A DNA stretch of 38,307 nucleotides from Candidatus Alloruminococcus vanvlietii. GTDB lineage: Bacteria > Bacillota > Clostridia > Oscillospirales > Ruminococcaceae. Below the pieces are notes generated by a model, which was given only the letters and a program-made list of their open reading frames with translations, made no database searches and was not told where the DNA came from. This document shows, piece after piece, positions 6,899 through 13,767 of this stretch. The stretch spans positions 1 through 38,307 of the forward strand of contig CAJFVS010000016.1 of assembly GCA_904420505.1 (NCBI GenBank), written 5' to 3'. The translations under genes were made by a program, and so were the position numbers. How positions within the stretch are numbered: position 1 is the first letter of the stretch; each line of letters opens with the position of its first letter.

Positions 6899-7051
6899 AT
6901 GAATGGCCGTGAACAGGAGCGTATCCAGTTATGGTGCGTGCGCATGCAGGAGCTTATCCACAATTGGGAAAGCATCCGGGTGAGAAATTCCCGCAGAAAG
7001 CACAAAGCCCAGCGGGAACATCTGCCGCAGCAACCTTTGCTGGAACATTAA
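6899..7051 (+). CDS. 50-residue protein under S24-repressor control, unknown function
   Basis: A very small basic protein (Arg/Lys/His-rich second half, SRRKHKAQREH) with an amphipathic first half containing two Trp residues (LWCVRMQELIHNWESI). There is no signal peptide, membrane helix or LysM domain. AAGGGGCGG lies about ten bases before the ATG. It is the only gene between the repressor-controlled promoter and a strong terminator at 7069, so it is the dedicated output of the switch. In Bacillus the gene divergent from lexA is yneA, a LysM-containing division inhibitor; this protein takes the same place but does not resemble it. I do not recognise its family. Reality of the gene is supported by promoter, ribosome site and terminator rather than homology. 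Confidence 0.7.
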   Translation: MNGREQERIQLWCVRMQELIHNWESIRVRNSRRKHKAQREHLPQQPLLEH

Positions 7052-7066
7052 ACAACCTTTTCGTTT

Positions 7067-8344
7067 TTACGCTTTGCCGGTTAGCCCGGCAGGGCGTTTT
7101 TTGTTTTTTAGCCATTTGCCCCATTGGTACAGCTGGGTGCGCAAAGGGCAGACCGGGTAGATAAAATCCCCGGCAAGTTCCACCACGCGCCCGCCAAACC
7201 CCTGTAAAAAATCCCATGCGCCGCAGTTGGACGGCTGTGGGGGAAGATGTGGGCTTATGCCATAAAAATTGTATTGCAAGCACCCTTGGCCGATGGCCTG
7301 GTTGAGCATATGCCAATGCATAGCATAGGGGCCGTAAAAAGAGGAAAATTCCTCGTAACAGCCGCCTGCTAGATAGACCATCTCGTTGCCAAACGCGATG
7401 TAAAAACCGGCGCACAAAGGGATATACGCCGCATGGGTGCGCAAAAGCGCAAGCGCCTGCCGGTGCATGCCCTGCAAGGCCTGCAGCTGCTGGTTGAGCT
7501 GCTCGCGCTGCAAATGGGGCTCAAGCTGGCCGGGGTTGCACCGGGACAATTCATACAGGATGTTTTCCTGTTTGGCAATTTGCTTTTGCAGCGAATAAAT
7601 ATGCGCGGGCAGGTCCAACTGCACCAGCAGCGCCTTGGCATTGGCGCCAAAATTTTTATAAAGCTGCTGGTAATACGCAAGGCTGCGGCCGTCCAGCCGC
7701 TGTGCCTGCCGGGTATGCTGCACGATCTGGTAAAACAGGGGGAGTTCCTCCAAAGTAAGCGCTTTGATGCGGATGGGCAGCTGCAAAGCGTTTTGGATAC
7801 AGCGCCTGGCAAGCGGCTGCATGCCAGCCAAAAGCGAAGACGGCGTTTGCCCCTGCAAATTCAAAACAAACATCCAGCGCGCTTGGCTGGAGGAGGAAAC
7901 CTGCCTGGGAAAGCCCTGGTGTTCAAACCCCAAATCGCTTAAAGCGTGCAGAAGCTGGGTTTGTACGGGGCTGTTTGGAAGAGGGTTTAAGTTGCTATCG
8001 CGCTCGCAGTAGGGCAGATAAGGGTCGATTTTGATAAACCATGCCCCCTGGGCTTTGGCAAAAGCCAGCACGTTTTGATGGAAAAACCGCAGCAGGGCAA
8101 AATCGCGGTAAGCGAGCAAATACCCGCGCTGGGCGTACAGATAATGCCGGCTGCCCAAAATGCGCAACTGCACCAAAGCCGCGGCGGCAACCAATGTTTC
8201 CTGCTTTTTTACGCCTACCAAATACACAGGGTTGAACCGCTGCCGGTGCAGCTGCAGCGCGTTAACGCTTTGCAAAAACGTGTTGTTGGGATAGTTTAGC
8301 ACAAATTGTTGGTATTCTTCCGGGGTGATTTCGGTAAAGTGCAA
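7067..8344 (-). CDS. FemAB/FemX-type peptidoglycan bridge aminoacyltransferase
   Basis: A 425-residue protein of the Fem family, whose members use aminoacyl-tRNA to add amino acids to the stem-peptide side chain of lipid II. Two GNAT-like folds are expected. Visible features are the N-terminal NNTFLQS segment, YLYAQRGYLLAY and the AWFIKIDPYLPY strand of the first fold, a charged coiled helical arm around 255-305 (SLQKQIAKQENILYELS onward), and the second-fold YLAGGCYEEFSSFYGPYAMHWHML segment followed by YNFYGIS, typical of FemAB. The start is TTG at 8344, chosen because AGGAGGG lies eight bases upstream. It has its own promoter with an adjacent perfect palindrome. The amino acid added cannot be told from sequence. 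Confidence 0.92.
   Translation of the reverse strand: MHFTEITPEEYQQFVLNYPNNTFLQSVNALQLHRQRFNPVYLVGVKKQETLVAAAALVQLRILGSRHYLYAQRGYLLAYRDFALLRFFHQNVLAFAKAQGAWFIKIDPYLPYCERDSNLNPLPNSPVQTQLLHALSDLGFEHQGFPRQVSSSSQARWMFVLNLQGQTPSSLLAGMQPLARRCIQNALQLPIRIKALTLEELPLFYQIVQHTRQAQRLDGRSLAYYQQLYKNFGANAKALLVQLDLPAHIYSLQKQIAKQENILYELSRCNPGQLEPHLQREQLNQQLQALQGMHRQALALLRTHAAYIPLCAGFYIAFGNEMVYLAGGCYEEFSSFYGPYAMHWHMLNQAIGQGCLQYNFYGISPHLPPQPSNCGAWDFLQGFGGRVVELAGDFIYPVCPLRTQLYQWGKWLKNKKRPAGLTGKA
7069..7110 (+). terminator. Terminator of the 50-residue gene, lying inside the femAB 3' end
   Basis: ACGCTTTGCCGG and CCGGCAGGGCGT pair over 12 bases (two G-T) around TTAGC and run into TTTTTTGTTTTTT on the plus strand. 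The hairpin is entirely within the last codons of the converging femAB gene, so the same bases serve as coding sequence and terminator. Confidence 0.85.
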
Positions 8345-8363
8345 GGTATTCGCCCTCCTGTAA

Positions 8364-8377
8364 AACGTATATACGTT
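8364..8377. promoter_or_regulatory. Perfect 14-base palindrome downstream of the femAB promoter
   Basis: AACGTATATACGTT is its own reverse complement and lies just after the femAB -10 box, at the expected start point and 74 bases before the divergent XRE gene. It is a plausible operator, possibly for that XRE protein; this is inference from position. Confidence 0.45.
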
Positions 8378-8379
8378 AT

Positions 8380-8408
8380 ATTATACGCCTTTTCGTTGCA
8401 TAATACAA
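8380..8408 (-). promoter_or_regulatory. Promoter of femAB-type gene
   Basis: On the minus strand TTGTAT (8403-8408) and TATAAT (8380-8385) are 17 bases apart, giving a short leader before the TTG start. Confidence 0.8.
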
Positions 8409-8421
8409 CAAATAATCGCGG

Positions 8422-8427
8422 TATACT
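8422..8427 (+). promoter_or_regulatory. Likely -10 box for the XRE regulator gene
   Basis: TATACT lies 23 bases before the start codon; no good -35 box is present at normal spacing, so the promoter may be weak or need an activator. Confidence 0.4.
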
Positions 8428-8450
8428 GTTTATAAAGGGGGCGTAAAACC

Positions 8451-8762
8451 ATGGACGTGTTGGCTTTGATAAAAGCGCATATGCTTGCGCGCGGCTGGAG
8501 CGAATACAAGCTGGCCCAAAAATCGGGCGTTGCGCAAAGCACCATCAATTCGCTGTTCCGCAAAAACAACAACCCCAGCATTTCAACGCTGGAGAGCATT
8601 TGTGCCGCGTTCGGGATTACGCTTTCGCAATTTTTTGCACAGGGGGAACAGCCTGAAGCCGCCCAACCGGCCGCGCAGGTTTTTTTGCAGGAATGGGCCA
8701 AGCTGCCGGATGAAAAACAGCAGGTTGTAATACAATTGGTGCATTTTTTAGCGGAAAAATAA
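8451..8762 (+). CDS. XRE-family transcriptional regulator
   Basis: A 103-residue DNA-binding protein. Residues 1-65 are a Cro/cI-type helix-turn-helix: SEYKLAQKSGVAQSTINSLFRKNNNPSISTLESICAAFGITLSQFF. A Gln/Ala-rich linker (EQPEAAQPAAQ) and a short C-terminal helix (LPDEKQQVVIQLVHFLAEK) follow, possibly for dimer contacts. AAAGGGGG precedes the ATG at good spacing. It is divergent from the femAB-type gene and 57 bases upstream of an amidohydrolase gene on the same strand, so it may regulate either. No cognate operator is known; the palindrome at 8364-8377 is the nearest candidate. Confidence 0.9.
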   Translation: MDVLALIKAHMLARGWSEYKLAQKSGVAQSTINSLFRKNNNPSISTLESICAAFGITLSQFFAQGEQPEAAQPAAQVFLQEWAKLPDEKQQVVIQLVHFLAEK

Positions 8763-8819
8763 AACGATTTTATGGTATACTGAAGAAAAACGCAACCAAC
8801 AGAAATGAGGAAAACATGC

Positions 8820-9806
8820 ATGTTTCAAGGACGGATTGACGTTCATCACCATATCATCCCCTCCATCTACTCCGATGCGCTTTTAAGCTATGGGGTGGTG
8901 CAGATAAGCGAGGCGCTGGAACATTGGAGCCCCGAAAAAAGTTTGGCGGCCATGGACCGCATGGGCATACAAACTGCGATTTGTTCCATTTGCGGGCCGG
9001 CGCTGCTGCCCATTGTTCAGATTAAAAGAGAAGGCGGCCAGTTCATGGCGCGCCAGCTAAACGAATATATGGCCGCATTGCGCCAGGCATACCCAAAACG
9101 GTTTGGCGCATTTGCGGTTTTGCCCATGCCCTGCGTGGAAGAATCTGTGGAAGAGCTTATTTATGCGCTGGATGTGCTGCATTTGGACGGGGTGACGCTT
9201 ATGAGCAATTATGTGGGCCAATATTTGGGCGACAGCGTGTTTGACCCTGTGTTTGACGCTTTGCAAGCGCGCAAAGCCTGTGTGTATATCCATCCGGGCA
9301 AGCCGGTGGCCAGGCATTTGATGCCCCGCCCGCAGTTTGTAGGCCCGGATTATGTAGAAGAAACCTGCTTTAACACCACCCGTGCGGCCGCCAACTTGAT
9401 TTTTAGCCAAACGCTGGACCGCTGCCCGGATATCCGGGTGATTTTGGCGCATATGGGCGGCGCGCTGCCGTATTTGGCGTTCCGGCTGCAGATGTGCTAC
9501 GACCGCTTGACGGCGCAGGGCACGGCGTTTGATGGGGCGGAGGGTTCCCCGCGGCGGATTGCGCACCCGATTTCCCATTACATTGCCCGCATGTATTACG
9601 ATATTGCGTTATCGGCTGGCAAACCCGTGCTGGATACGCTAAACACACTGGCTCCGGGGCATATTTTGTTTGGCAGCGATTCTTTGTATATGTCCTTGCA
9701 GGAAGAACAGGCCTTTTTGCAGGCGTTTGAAACAGGGGTAGACGCCTCTTTGCAAAAGCAAATCAACCGGGAAAACGCGTTGGCGCTATTTGGGCAATAT
9801 GCATAA
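8820..9806 (+). CDS. Amidohydrolase-2 (ACMSD-like metal-dependent hydrolase or decarboxylase)
   Basis: A 328-residue TIM-barrel protein of the amidohydrolase-2 family, which includes aminocarboxymuconate-semialdehyde decarboxylase and related zinc or manganese enzymes. Metal ligands are visible: HxH at residues 9-11 (IDVHHH), the YIHPGKP histidine after the fifth strand, LAHMGG, and the C-terminal GSDS aspartate. The middle TTRAAANLIFSQTLDRCPDIRVILAHMGG block is typical. An ATG at 8805 is in frame, but TGAGGAAA, which overlaps it, is correctly spaced for the ATG at 8820. It follows the XRE gene with a TATACT-like box in the gap and ends at a perfect hairpin terminator. The substrate is unknown. 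Confidence 0.9.
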   Translation: MFQGRIDVHHHIIPSIYSDALLSYGVVQISEALEHWSPEKSLAAMDRMGIQTAICSICGPALLPIVQIKREGGQFMARQLNEYMAALRQAYPKRFGAFAVLPMPCVEESVEELIYALDVLHLDGVTLMSNYVGQYLGDSVFDPVFDALQARKACVYIHPGKPVARHLMPRPQFVGPDYVEETCFNTTRAAANLIFSQTLDRCPDIRVILAHMGGALPYLAFRLQMCYDRLTAQGTAFDGAEGSPRRIAHPISHYIARMYYDIALSAGKPVLDTLNTLAPGHILFGSDSLYMSLQEEQAFLQAFETGVDASLQKQINRENALALFGQYA

Positions 9807-9810
9807 ACAT

Positions 9811-9852
9811 ACGCCGGATAGATACTCTATCCGGCGTAAATATTTGCTTTTA
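9811..9852. terminator. Perfect hairpin between convergent amidohydrolase and P-type ATPase genes
   Basis: ACGCCGGATAGA and its complement CTATCCGGCGT form a long perfect stem with a four-base loop, followed by an AT-rich tail. Probably bidirectional. Confidence 0.85.
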
Positions 9853-9873
9853 TAACCGGAATTATGGTTGTTT

Positions 9874-12297
9874 TTACTGGCGCCGTTTGGCAAAAAACGA
9901 TGCAAAACGGGGCAAAAGGCTTGTACACAAGCGGGAGAGAATGCATTCCAGCAGGCGCACCAGCGGGTAAGCAAGCGCCATAAGCACAGCGGTAACAACC
10001 GCCTGAAAAGCGTTTAAACGCACTAGGTCAAATTGGGGGCCAAACAGGATGATCGAACAGGCAAGCCCCAGCAGCATGCCCACACACAAAAGAATGCGCC
10101 AAAAACGCAGCGGCCTGCAAATTTCCACCAAAATGGCCAGCCCGCCTGCCGCAAGCAACAAGGTGCACATGGTGGAAAGCTGCGCGTGCGAAAACGAAAA
10201 CCAGGCGCATACAGCCTGCGCGCCAAGCACCAGCAGCAAAATGGTAAAGCCTCCGGGGAACGCCCGGCCCAAAACTTTGGGCAAAAAGCGCCCGGTCACA
10301 CGCGCGTCGTTGGGTTCCAGCGCCAGCACAAACGAGGGGATGCCGATGATAAACGCGCTTATAAGCGACAACTGCAATGGCGTAACCGGATAGGGGATGT
10401 TCACCAGCAGGGTGAGCAGCGACAAAAACAGCGAAAAAATATTTTTTACCAAAAACAACGCCGCCGCGCGCTCGATGTTGTTGATAACCCGCCGCCCTTC
10501 GGACACGATTTGGGGCATGCTGGCAAAATCGGAGTTTAACAGCACCAAATGCGCCGCCTGGCAGGCAGCCTCGCTGCCGGAAGCCATTGCGATACCCACA
10601 TCGGCGTCCTTTAAAGCCAGAACATCGTTTACCCCGTCGCCGGTCATGCCAACGGTATGCCCCTGCTGTTTAAGCGCCTGGATAAGGGTGCGTTTTTGCT
10701 GCGGGGTTACGCGGCCAAAAACCGTATAGCGCCCGGCGGCGTTATACAATTCTTCATTAGTGTGCAGGGTGGTGGCGTCCACCCAGCGCTCGGCGCCTTC
10801 TATCTGCGCTTGGCGGGCAACGCTGGAAACGGTTAAGGGGTTGTCCCCAGAGATGACCTTGATGCTGACCCCCTGCTTGGCAAAATAAGCGAAAGTAGCA
10901 GGGGCTTGTTTGCGGATGGGGTTTGCCAAAACAAGCAGCGCCAAAGGGATTACCTGGCCGTTTAAGCGTACATCGTCTGCGATGGTCCCTTCCAATTTGG
11001 CCGCCAGCAGCACCCGGCAGCCCTGGCTTACATAGGCTTGGATGGTTTCTTTTAATTCGTTTAAGCCTTGGGGCAGCAAAATTTCCGGCGCGCCCACCAA
11101 AAAGGTGCCTTTTTCTTCAAAATGCATGGCGCTGTATTTGGTTTCCGAGGTAAACGGCAGGCTCCATGTGGGGGACAAAGAGGTGGCATGGCCGGCAAAA
11201 TACGCTTGTAAGGCCTGTGCGGTGGCGTTTTGCCCTTTGGCATTTTGGTAAAATGTGGCCAAAACCGCTTGTATTTCCTCTTGGGATAGGGGGGATGTTG
11301 GCAAAATGCGGCAGTCTTGCACCTGCATATCCGGTTCGGTGATGGTGCCGGTTTTGTCCACACACAGCACGTCCACCCGCGCCAGGGTTTCTATGCAGCT
11401 CATCTCATGCACCAGGGTTTTGCTTTTGGATAAACGCAATACGCTTAAAGCCAGCGCCACGCTGGTAAGCAGGTACAACCCTTCGGGAATCATGCCGATT
11501 AAAGCGGCCACGGTGGAAATCACGGCGTTTTGGTACGGCATATGCAAAACAAACGCCTGTTTTAAAAACAGCAAAAGGCCAATGGGAACCAATATATAGC
11601 CGATTACGCGGATGAGCTTATCCAGCGAACGCATCATCTCGGATTTGTGCACGCGGGTTTCTTTTTTGGCTTCCAGCGTTAAGCGCGCGGCATACGACTG
11701 GCTGCCTACGCGCTCTAAACGCGCAAGGGCGCACCCGGCCACCACAAAAGAGCCCGACAGCAGCTCATCGCCGGGTTTTTTTACCACCGAATCGGATTCG
11801 CCGGTTAACAGCGATTCGTTTACCCGCAGCTGGCCGCTTACCAAAACCGCGTCGGCGCAGATTTGGTTGCCGGTGCTGAACTCTACAACATCATCGCGCA
11901 CCGGCTCTTCGCTGTTGATGTTTTGGCGTTTGCCGTCGCGTATGACGCACACTTTTGGCGATGAAAGCACCGTTAATTTTTCCAGCGCCTTTTTTGAGCG
12001 GAGCTGTTGGATAATCCCAATGAGGATGTTGGCCGTTACAATGCCCAAAAACAGGGTGTTTTTATAGGAACCTACCAATATTAAGCAAACAGCCAAAACC
12101 ACAAAAATGAGATTAAAAAAGGTAAACACATTGTCCCATACAATGCGCCCGGTGGTTTTAAACGGCGCTTGCACCGGCAAATTGGCATAGCCCTGCTGTG
12201 CAATATGCCTTGCCTGCCGGGAAGATAACCCTGTGGCGGGGTTGGCCAGAATGCGTTTGGGCTCATCGGCCATATAAGGGTTGTTTTGGTATTTCAT
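9874..12297 (-). CDS. Cation-transporting P-type ATPase (P2-like, CtpE/PEGL type)
   Basis: An 807-residue membrane pump that couples ATP hydrolysis to cation movement. In order: N-terminal cation-ATPase domain (GLSSRQARHIAQQGYANLP), two helices near 55-95, the actuator TGES at 165-168, a membrane segment with IPEGL at 270-274 in place of the metal-ATPase CPx motif, the phosphorylated Asp in DKTGT at 314-318, and the hinge MTGDGVNDVLALKDADVGIAM. Several C-terminal helices follow. The PEGL motif points to the Ca/Mg-type group to which mycobacterial CtpE belongs, not to heavy-metal pumps. The start at ATG 12297 follows GGAGAG; an upstream ATG overlaps that site. It appears to be a single-gene unit. 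The ion is not certain. Confidence 0.92.
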   Translation of the reverse strand: MKYQNNPYMADEPKRILANPATGLSSRQARHIAQQGYANLPVQAPFKTTGRIVWDNVFTFFNLIFVVLAVCLILVGSYKNTLFLGIVTANILIGIIQQLRSKKALEKLTVLSSPKVCVIRDGKRQNINSEEPVRDDVVEFSTGNQICADAVLVSGQLRVNESLLTGESDSVVKKPGDELLSGSFVVAGCALARLERVGSQSYAARLTLEAKKETRVHKSEMMRSLDKLIRVIGYILVPIGLLLFLKQAFVLHMPYQNAVISTVAALIGMIPEGLYLLTSVALALSVLRLSKSKTLVHEMSCIETLARVDVLCVDKTGTITEPDMQVQDCRILPTSPLSQEEIQAVLATFYQNAKGQNATAQALQAYFAGHATSLSPTWSLPFTSETKYSAMHFEEKGTFLVGAPEILLPQGLNELKETIQAYVSQGCRVLLAAKLEGTIADDVRLNGQVIPLALLVLANPIRKQAPATFAYFAKQGVSIKVISGDNPLTVSSVARQAQIEGAERWVDATTLHTNEELYNAAGRYTVFGRVTPQQKRTLIQALKQQGHTVGMTGDGVNDVLALKDADVGIAMASGSEAACQAAHLVLLNSDFASMPQIVSEGRRVINNIERAAALFLVKNIFSLFLSLLTLLVNIPYPVTPLQLSLISAFIIGIPSFVLALEPNDARVTGRFLPKVLGRAFPGGFTILLLVLGAQAVCAWFSFSHAQLSTMCTLLLAAGGLAILVEICRPLRFWRILLCVGMLLGLACSIILFGPQFDLVRLNAFQAVVTAVLMALAYPLVRLLECILSRLCTSLLPRFASFFAKRRQ

Positions 12298-12312
12298 CGG
12301 CACTCTCTCCAT

Positions 12313-12690
12313 ACATTTCTCTAAACAATAGCATAACGCATTTGGCGGCGGTGTTTCTTTCCTTTTTCTGAAACTTTTCTAAACCTATTGCAAATAAATG
12401 CCCAAAAGGCAGAGAGCTTATTTTGCCGGCCAAAGAGCTTTGGCATGTGCTTGCGAACTTGCTGGGCAGGCAAAGCGGGCATGGCTTTGATTGCGCAAAT
12501 GCAAAACCCTTTGCAAGTGCTGCCAAACCCGCCGGCGCTTGTTTTGCCGCGTGCAACAAGCTCCCGCAAAAAGAAAAGCGGGCTGCTGCGCGCTTTTGGC
12601 ACGGCGTAGGTTGTTTGCGGGTAGCGGGTAGCCAATGCTGCTTGCCATAGCCGGGCCGACGCTTATTTTTAGCCGCTAGCCCCCAAAAAG
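12313..12690. other. Gene-free GC-rich intergenic stretch (island C)
   Basis: About 380 bases upstream of the P-type ATPase. Several open frames cross it on both strands but none has a ribosome site, conserved motif or protein-like composition. It is rich in GGCAAAGCGGGC, GCCGGC and TTTGCAA words like the other gene-free gaps. Confidence 0.4.
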
Positions 12691-12693
12691 GGT

Positions 12694-12731
12694 ACAAAAA
12701 AAGGCGGGTAGTTTATTTTCCGCCTTTTTTA
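12694..12731. terminator. Symmetrical terminator overlapping the stop codon of the VTT protein gene
   Basis: AAAAAAGGCGG (12697-12707) and CCGCCTTTTTT (12720-12730) pair around a 12-base loop, with A and T runs at both ends. On the minus strand it starts within the stop codon of the membrane protein gene. Confidence 0.85.
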
Positions 12732-13382
12732 ATGGATGATGTTTTGGATTAAAGCAATTACGCTGGTAATGCCTAAGCTGTACAAAACCAAGGTAAACGG
12801 TTTGCCAAGCAGGATAATTATACAGAATTTTAGTGCTTTTATGGGGCTTACGCCTGCCAGCAGGCAAAGCTGGTCATCCGGCGCGCCGGGGACAAAAATG
12901 GCGATGGCAAACATCACATCGAACCCTTTTTTGCGTTTGTGCAGCCAATCGGTGCATTTTTGCATATTTTTTGAGCCAATCAAGCGTTTAATAAACGGTG
13001 TGCCAAAGCGCCTTGCCACAAAAAACGCAACAATGGAGCCCACACAAACCCCAATATAATTGTAAACAAACCCCAGCACCGGCCCAAAGGCAATTACACC
13101 GGCAATGCAGCCCAGCCCAAAGGGCATGATGGGAATCATTACCTGGATGATTTGCGCTATGATAAACACAATGGGCGCCGCAATGCGGTGGCGCTGCATA
13201 AACTGGGTAAACGCTTCGGGGGATTGGAAAATCCCGCTGGAAAACGCGTATACGATAAAAAGGATGGCTAAGCAAATACAGGCAACGGTAATGGCTTTTA
13301 CAATCCAGTCGGTTTTGGCTGCACTGGGCGCTGTTGCCGCGCCAGAAGCCGTGTTCATGGGTTCTTTGTTGATACTTCTCAT
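12729..13382 (-). CDS. TVP38/TMEM64-family (VTT/SNARE-associated domain) membrane protein
   Basis: A 217-residue integral membrane protein of the VTT group, related to DedA and to TMEM41B/VMP1-type lipid scramblases; bacterial relatives are linked to envelope lipid handling. It has an N-terminal polar tail, a first helix (ITVACICLAILFIVYAF), the VTT core with PFGLGCIAGVIAFGPVLGFVYNYIG and GSIVAFFVARRFG, then the conserved ...FVPGAPDDQLCLLAG loop and C-terminal helices. The GAPDD/loop sequence is the family hallmark. The ribosome site is ambiguous: GAAAGG abuts the ATG at 13382, and an in-frame ATG at 13358 is an alternative. Its own promoter lies just upstream, and it is not in an operon. Confidence 0.88.
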   Translation of the reverse strand: MRSINKEPMNTASGAATAPSAAKTDWIVKAITVACICLAILFIVYAFSSGIFQSPEAFTQFMQRHRIAAPIVFIIAQIIQVMIPIMPFGLGCIAGVIAFGPVLGFVYNYIGVCVGSIVAFFVARRFGTPFIKRLIGSKNMQKCTDWLHKRKKGFDVMFAIAIFVPGAPDDQLCLLAGVSPIKALKFCIIILLGKPFTLVLYSLGITSVIALIQNIIH

Positions 13383-13406
13383 CCTTTCTGTTTTTTTATT
13401 TATTCT

Positions 13407-13435
13407 ATCTTAAATGCAAATGCCGTATTCGTCAA
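13407..13435 (-). promoter_or_regulatory. Promoter of the VTT membrane protein gene
   Basis: On the minus strand TTGACG (13430-13435) and TAAGAT (13407-13412) are 17 bases apart. The TTGACGAAT start resembles the citrate synthase promoter at 24191. Confidence 0.75.
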
Positions 13436-13497
13436 CCGTATAAACGTAAAGTTTAGAAAAGTGTAATGTTTTTTTGTAAAAAATGTGTGCTAAATAC

Positions 13498-13529
13498 AAA
13501 CAGCCTGCCACAAAAAGAGCAGGCTGTTC
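13498..13529 (-). terminator. Terminator of the vanW-dltA-dltC operon
   Basis: On the minus strand AACAGCCTGC and GCAGGCTGTT pair perfectly around a ten-base loop, followed by TGTATTT. It lies five bases after dltC, so no dltB or dltD is part of the operon. Confidence 0.85.
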
Positions 13530-13533
13530 CAAA

Positions 13534-13767
13534 TTATACGCCGTTTTGATACTGTTTTACCAAAGCCAGGATGCCCTCCAGGGTGCGAAACTGGGAAGGG
13601 TTTACCTGGGTGGGCTGTATTTCAATGCCGTATTCTTCCAAATCGGTTAAAAAGGTAATCATTGCCAAAGAATCCAGCAGGCCCGTTTCTATTAAATCCA
13701 CGCCCGGGCTAAGCGCTTGCGGGCTGCCGCAGGCATTTGCCAATAACTGTTTTACGGTTTCTTCCAT
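13534..13767 (-). CDS. dltC: DltC-like acyl/peptidyl carrier protein
   Basis: A 77-residue carrier protein. The phosphopantetheine attachment site is Ser33 in GLLDSLAM, preceded by DLIETG as in D-alanyl carrier proteins. It would receive an aminoacyl group from the adenylation enzyme encoded just upstream. Its ATG overlaps the end of that gene by 16 bases, and AAAGGAAG before the ATG lies within the upstream coding region, so the two are translationally coupled. It is the last gene before a terminator. In standard dlt operons DltB and DltD then export the residue to teichoic acid; neither is present here, so the destination of the activated residue is unclear. A carrier for another small acid is possible. 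Confidence 0.88.
   Translation of the reverse strand: MEETVKQLLANACGSPQALSPGVDLIETGLLDSLAMITFLTDLEEYGIEIQPTQVNPSQFRTLEGILALVKQYQNGV

Noticed and set aside
7433..7942. A 169-residue plus-strand open frame within the femAB-type gene
   Set aside because: Antisense shadow of a well-supported gene; no ribosome site.
12321..12697. Several 70-140-residue open frames on both strands of island C
   Set aside because: Low complexity, no ribosome sites, overlapping each other on both strands.
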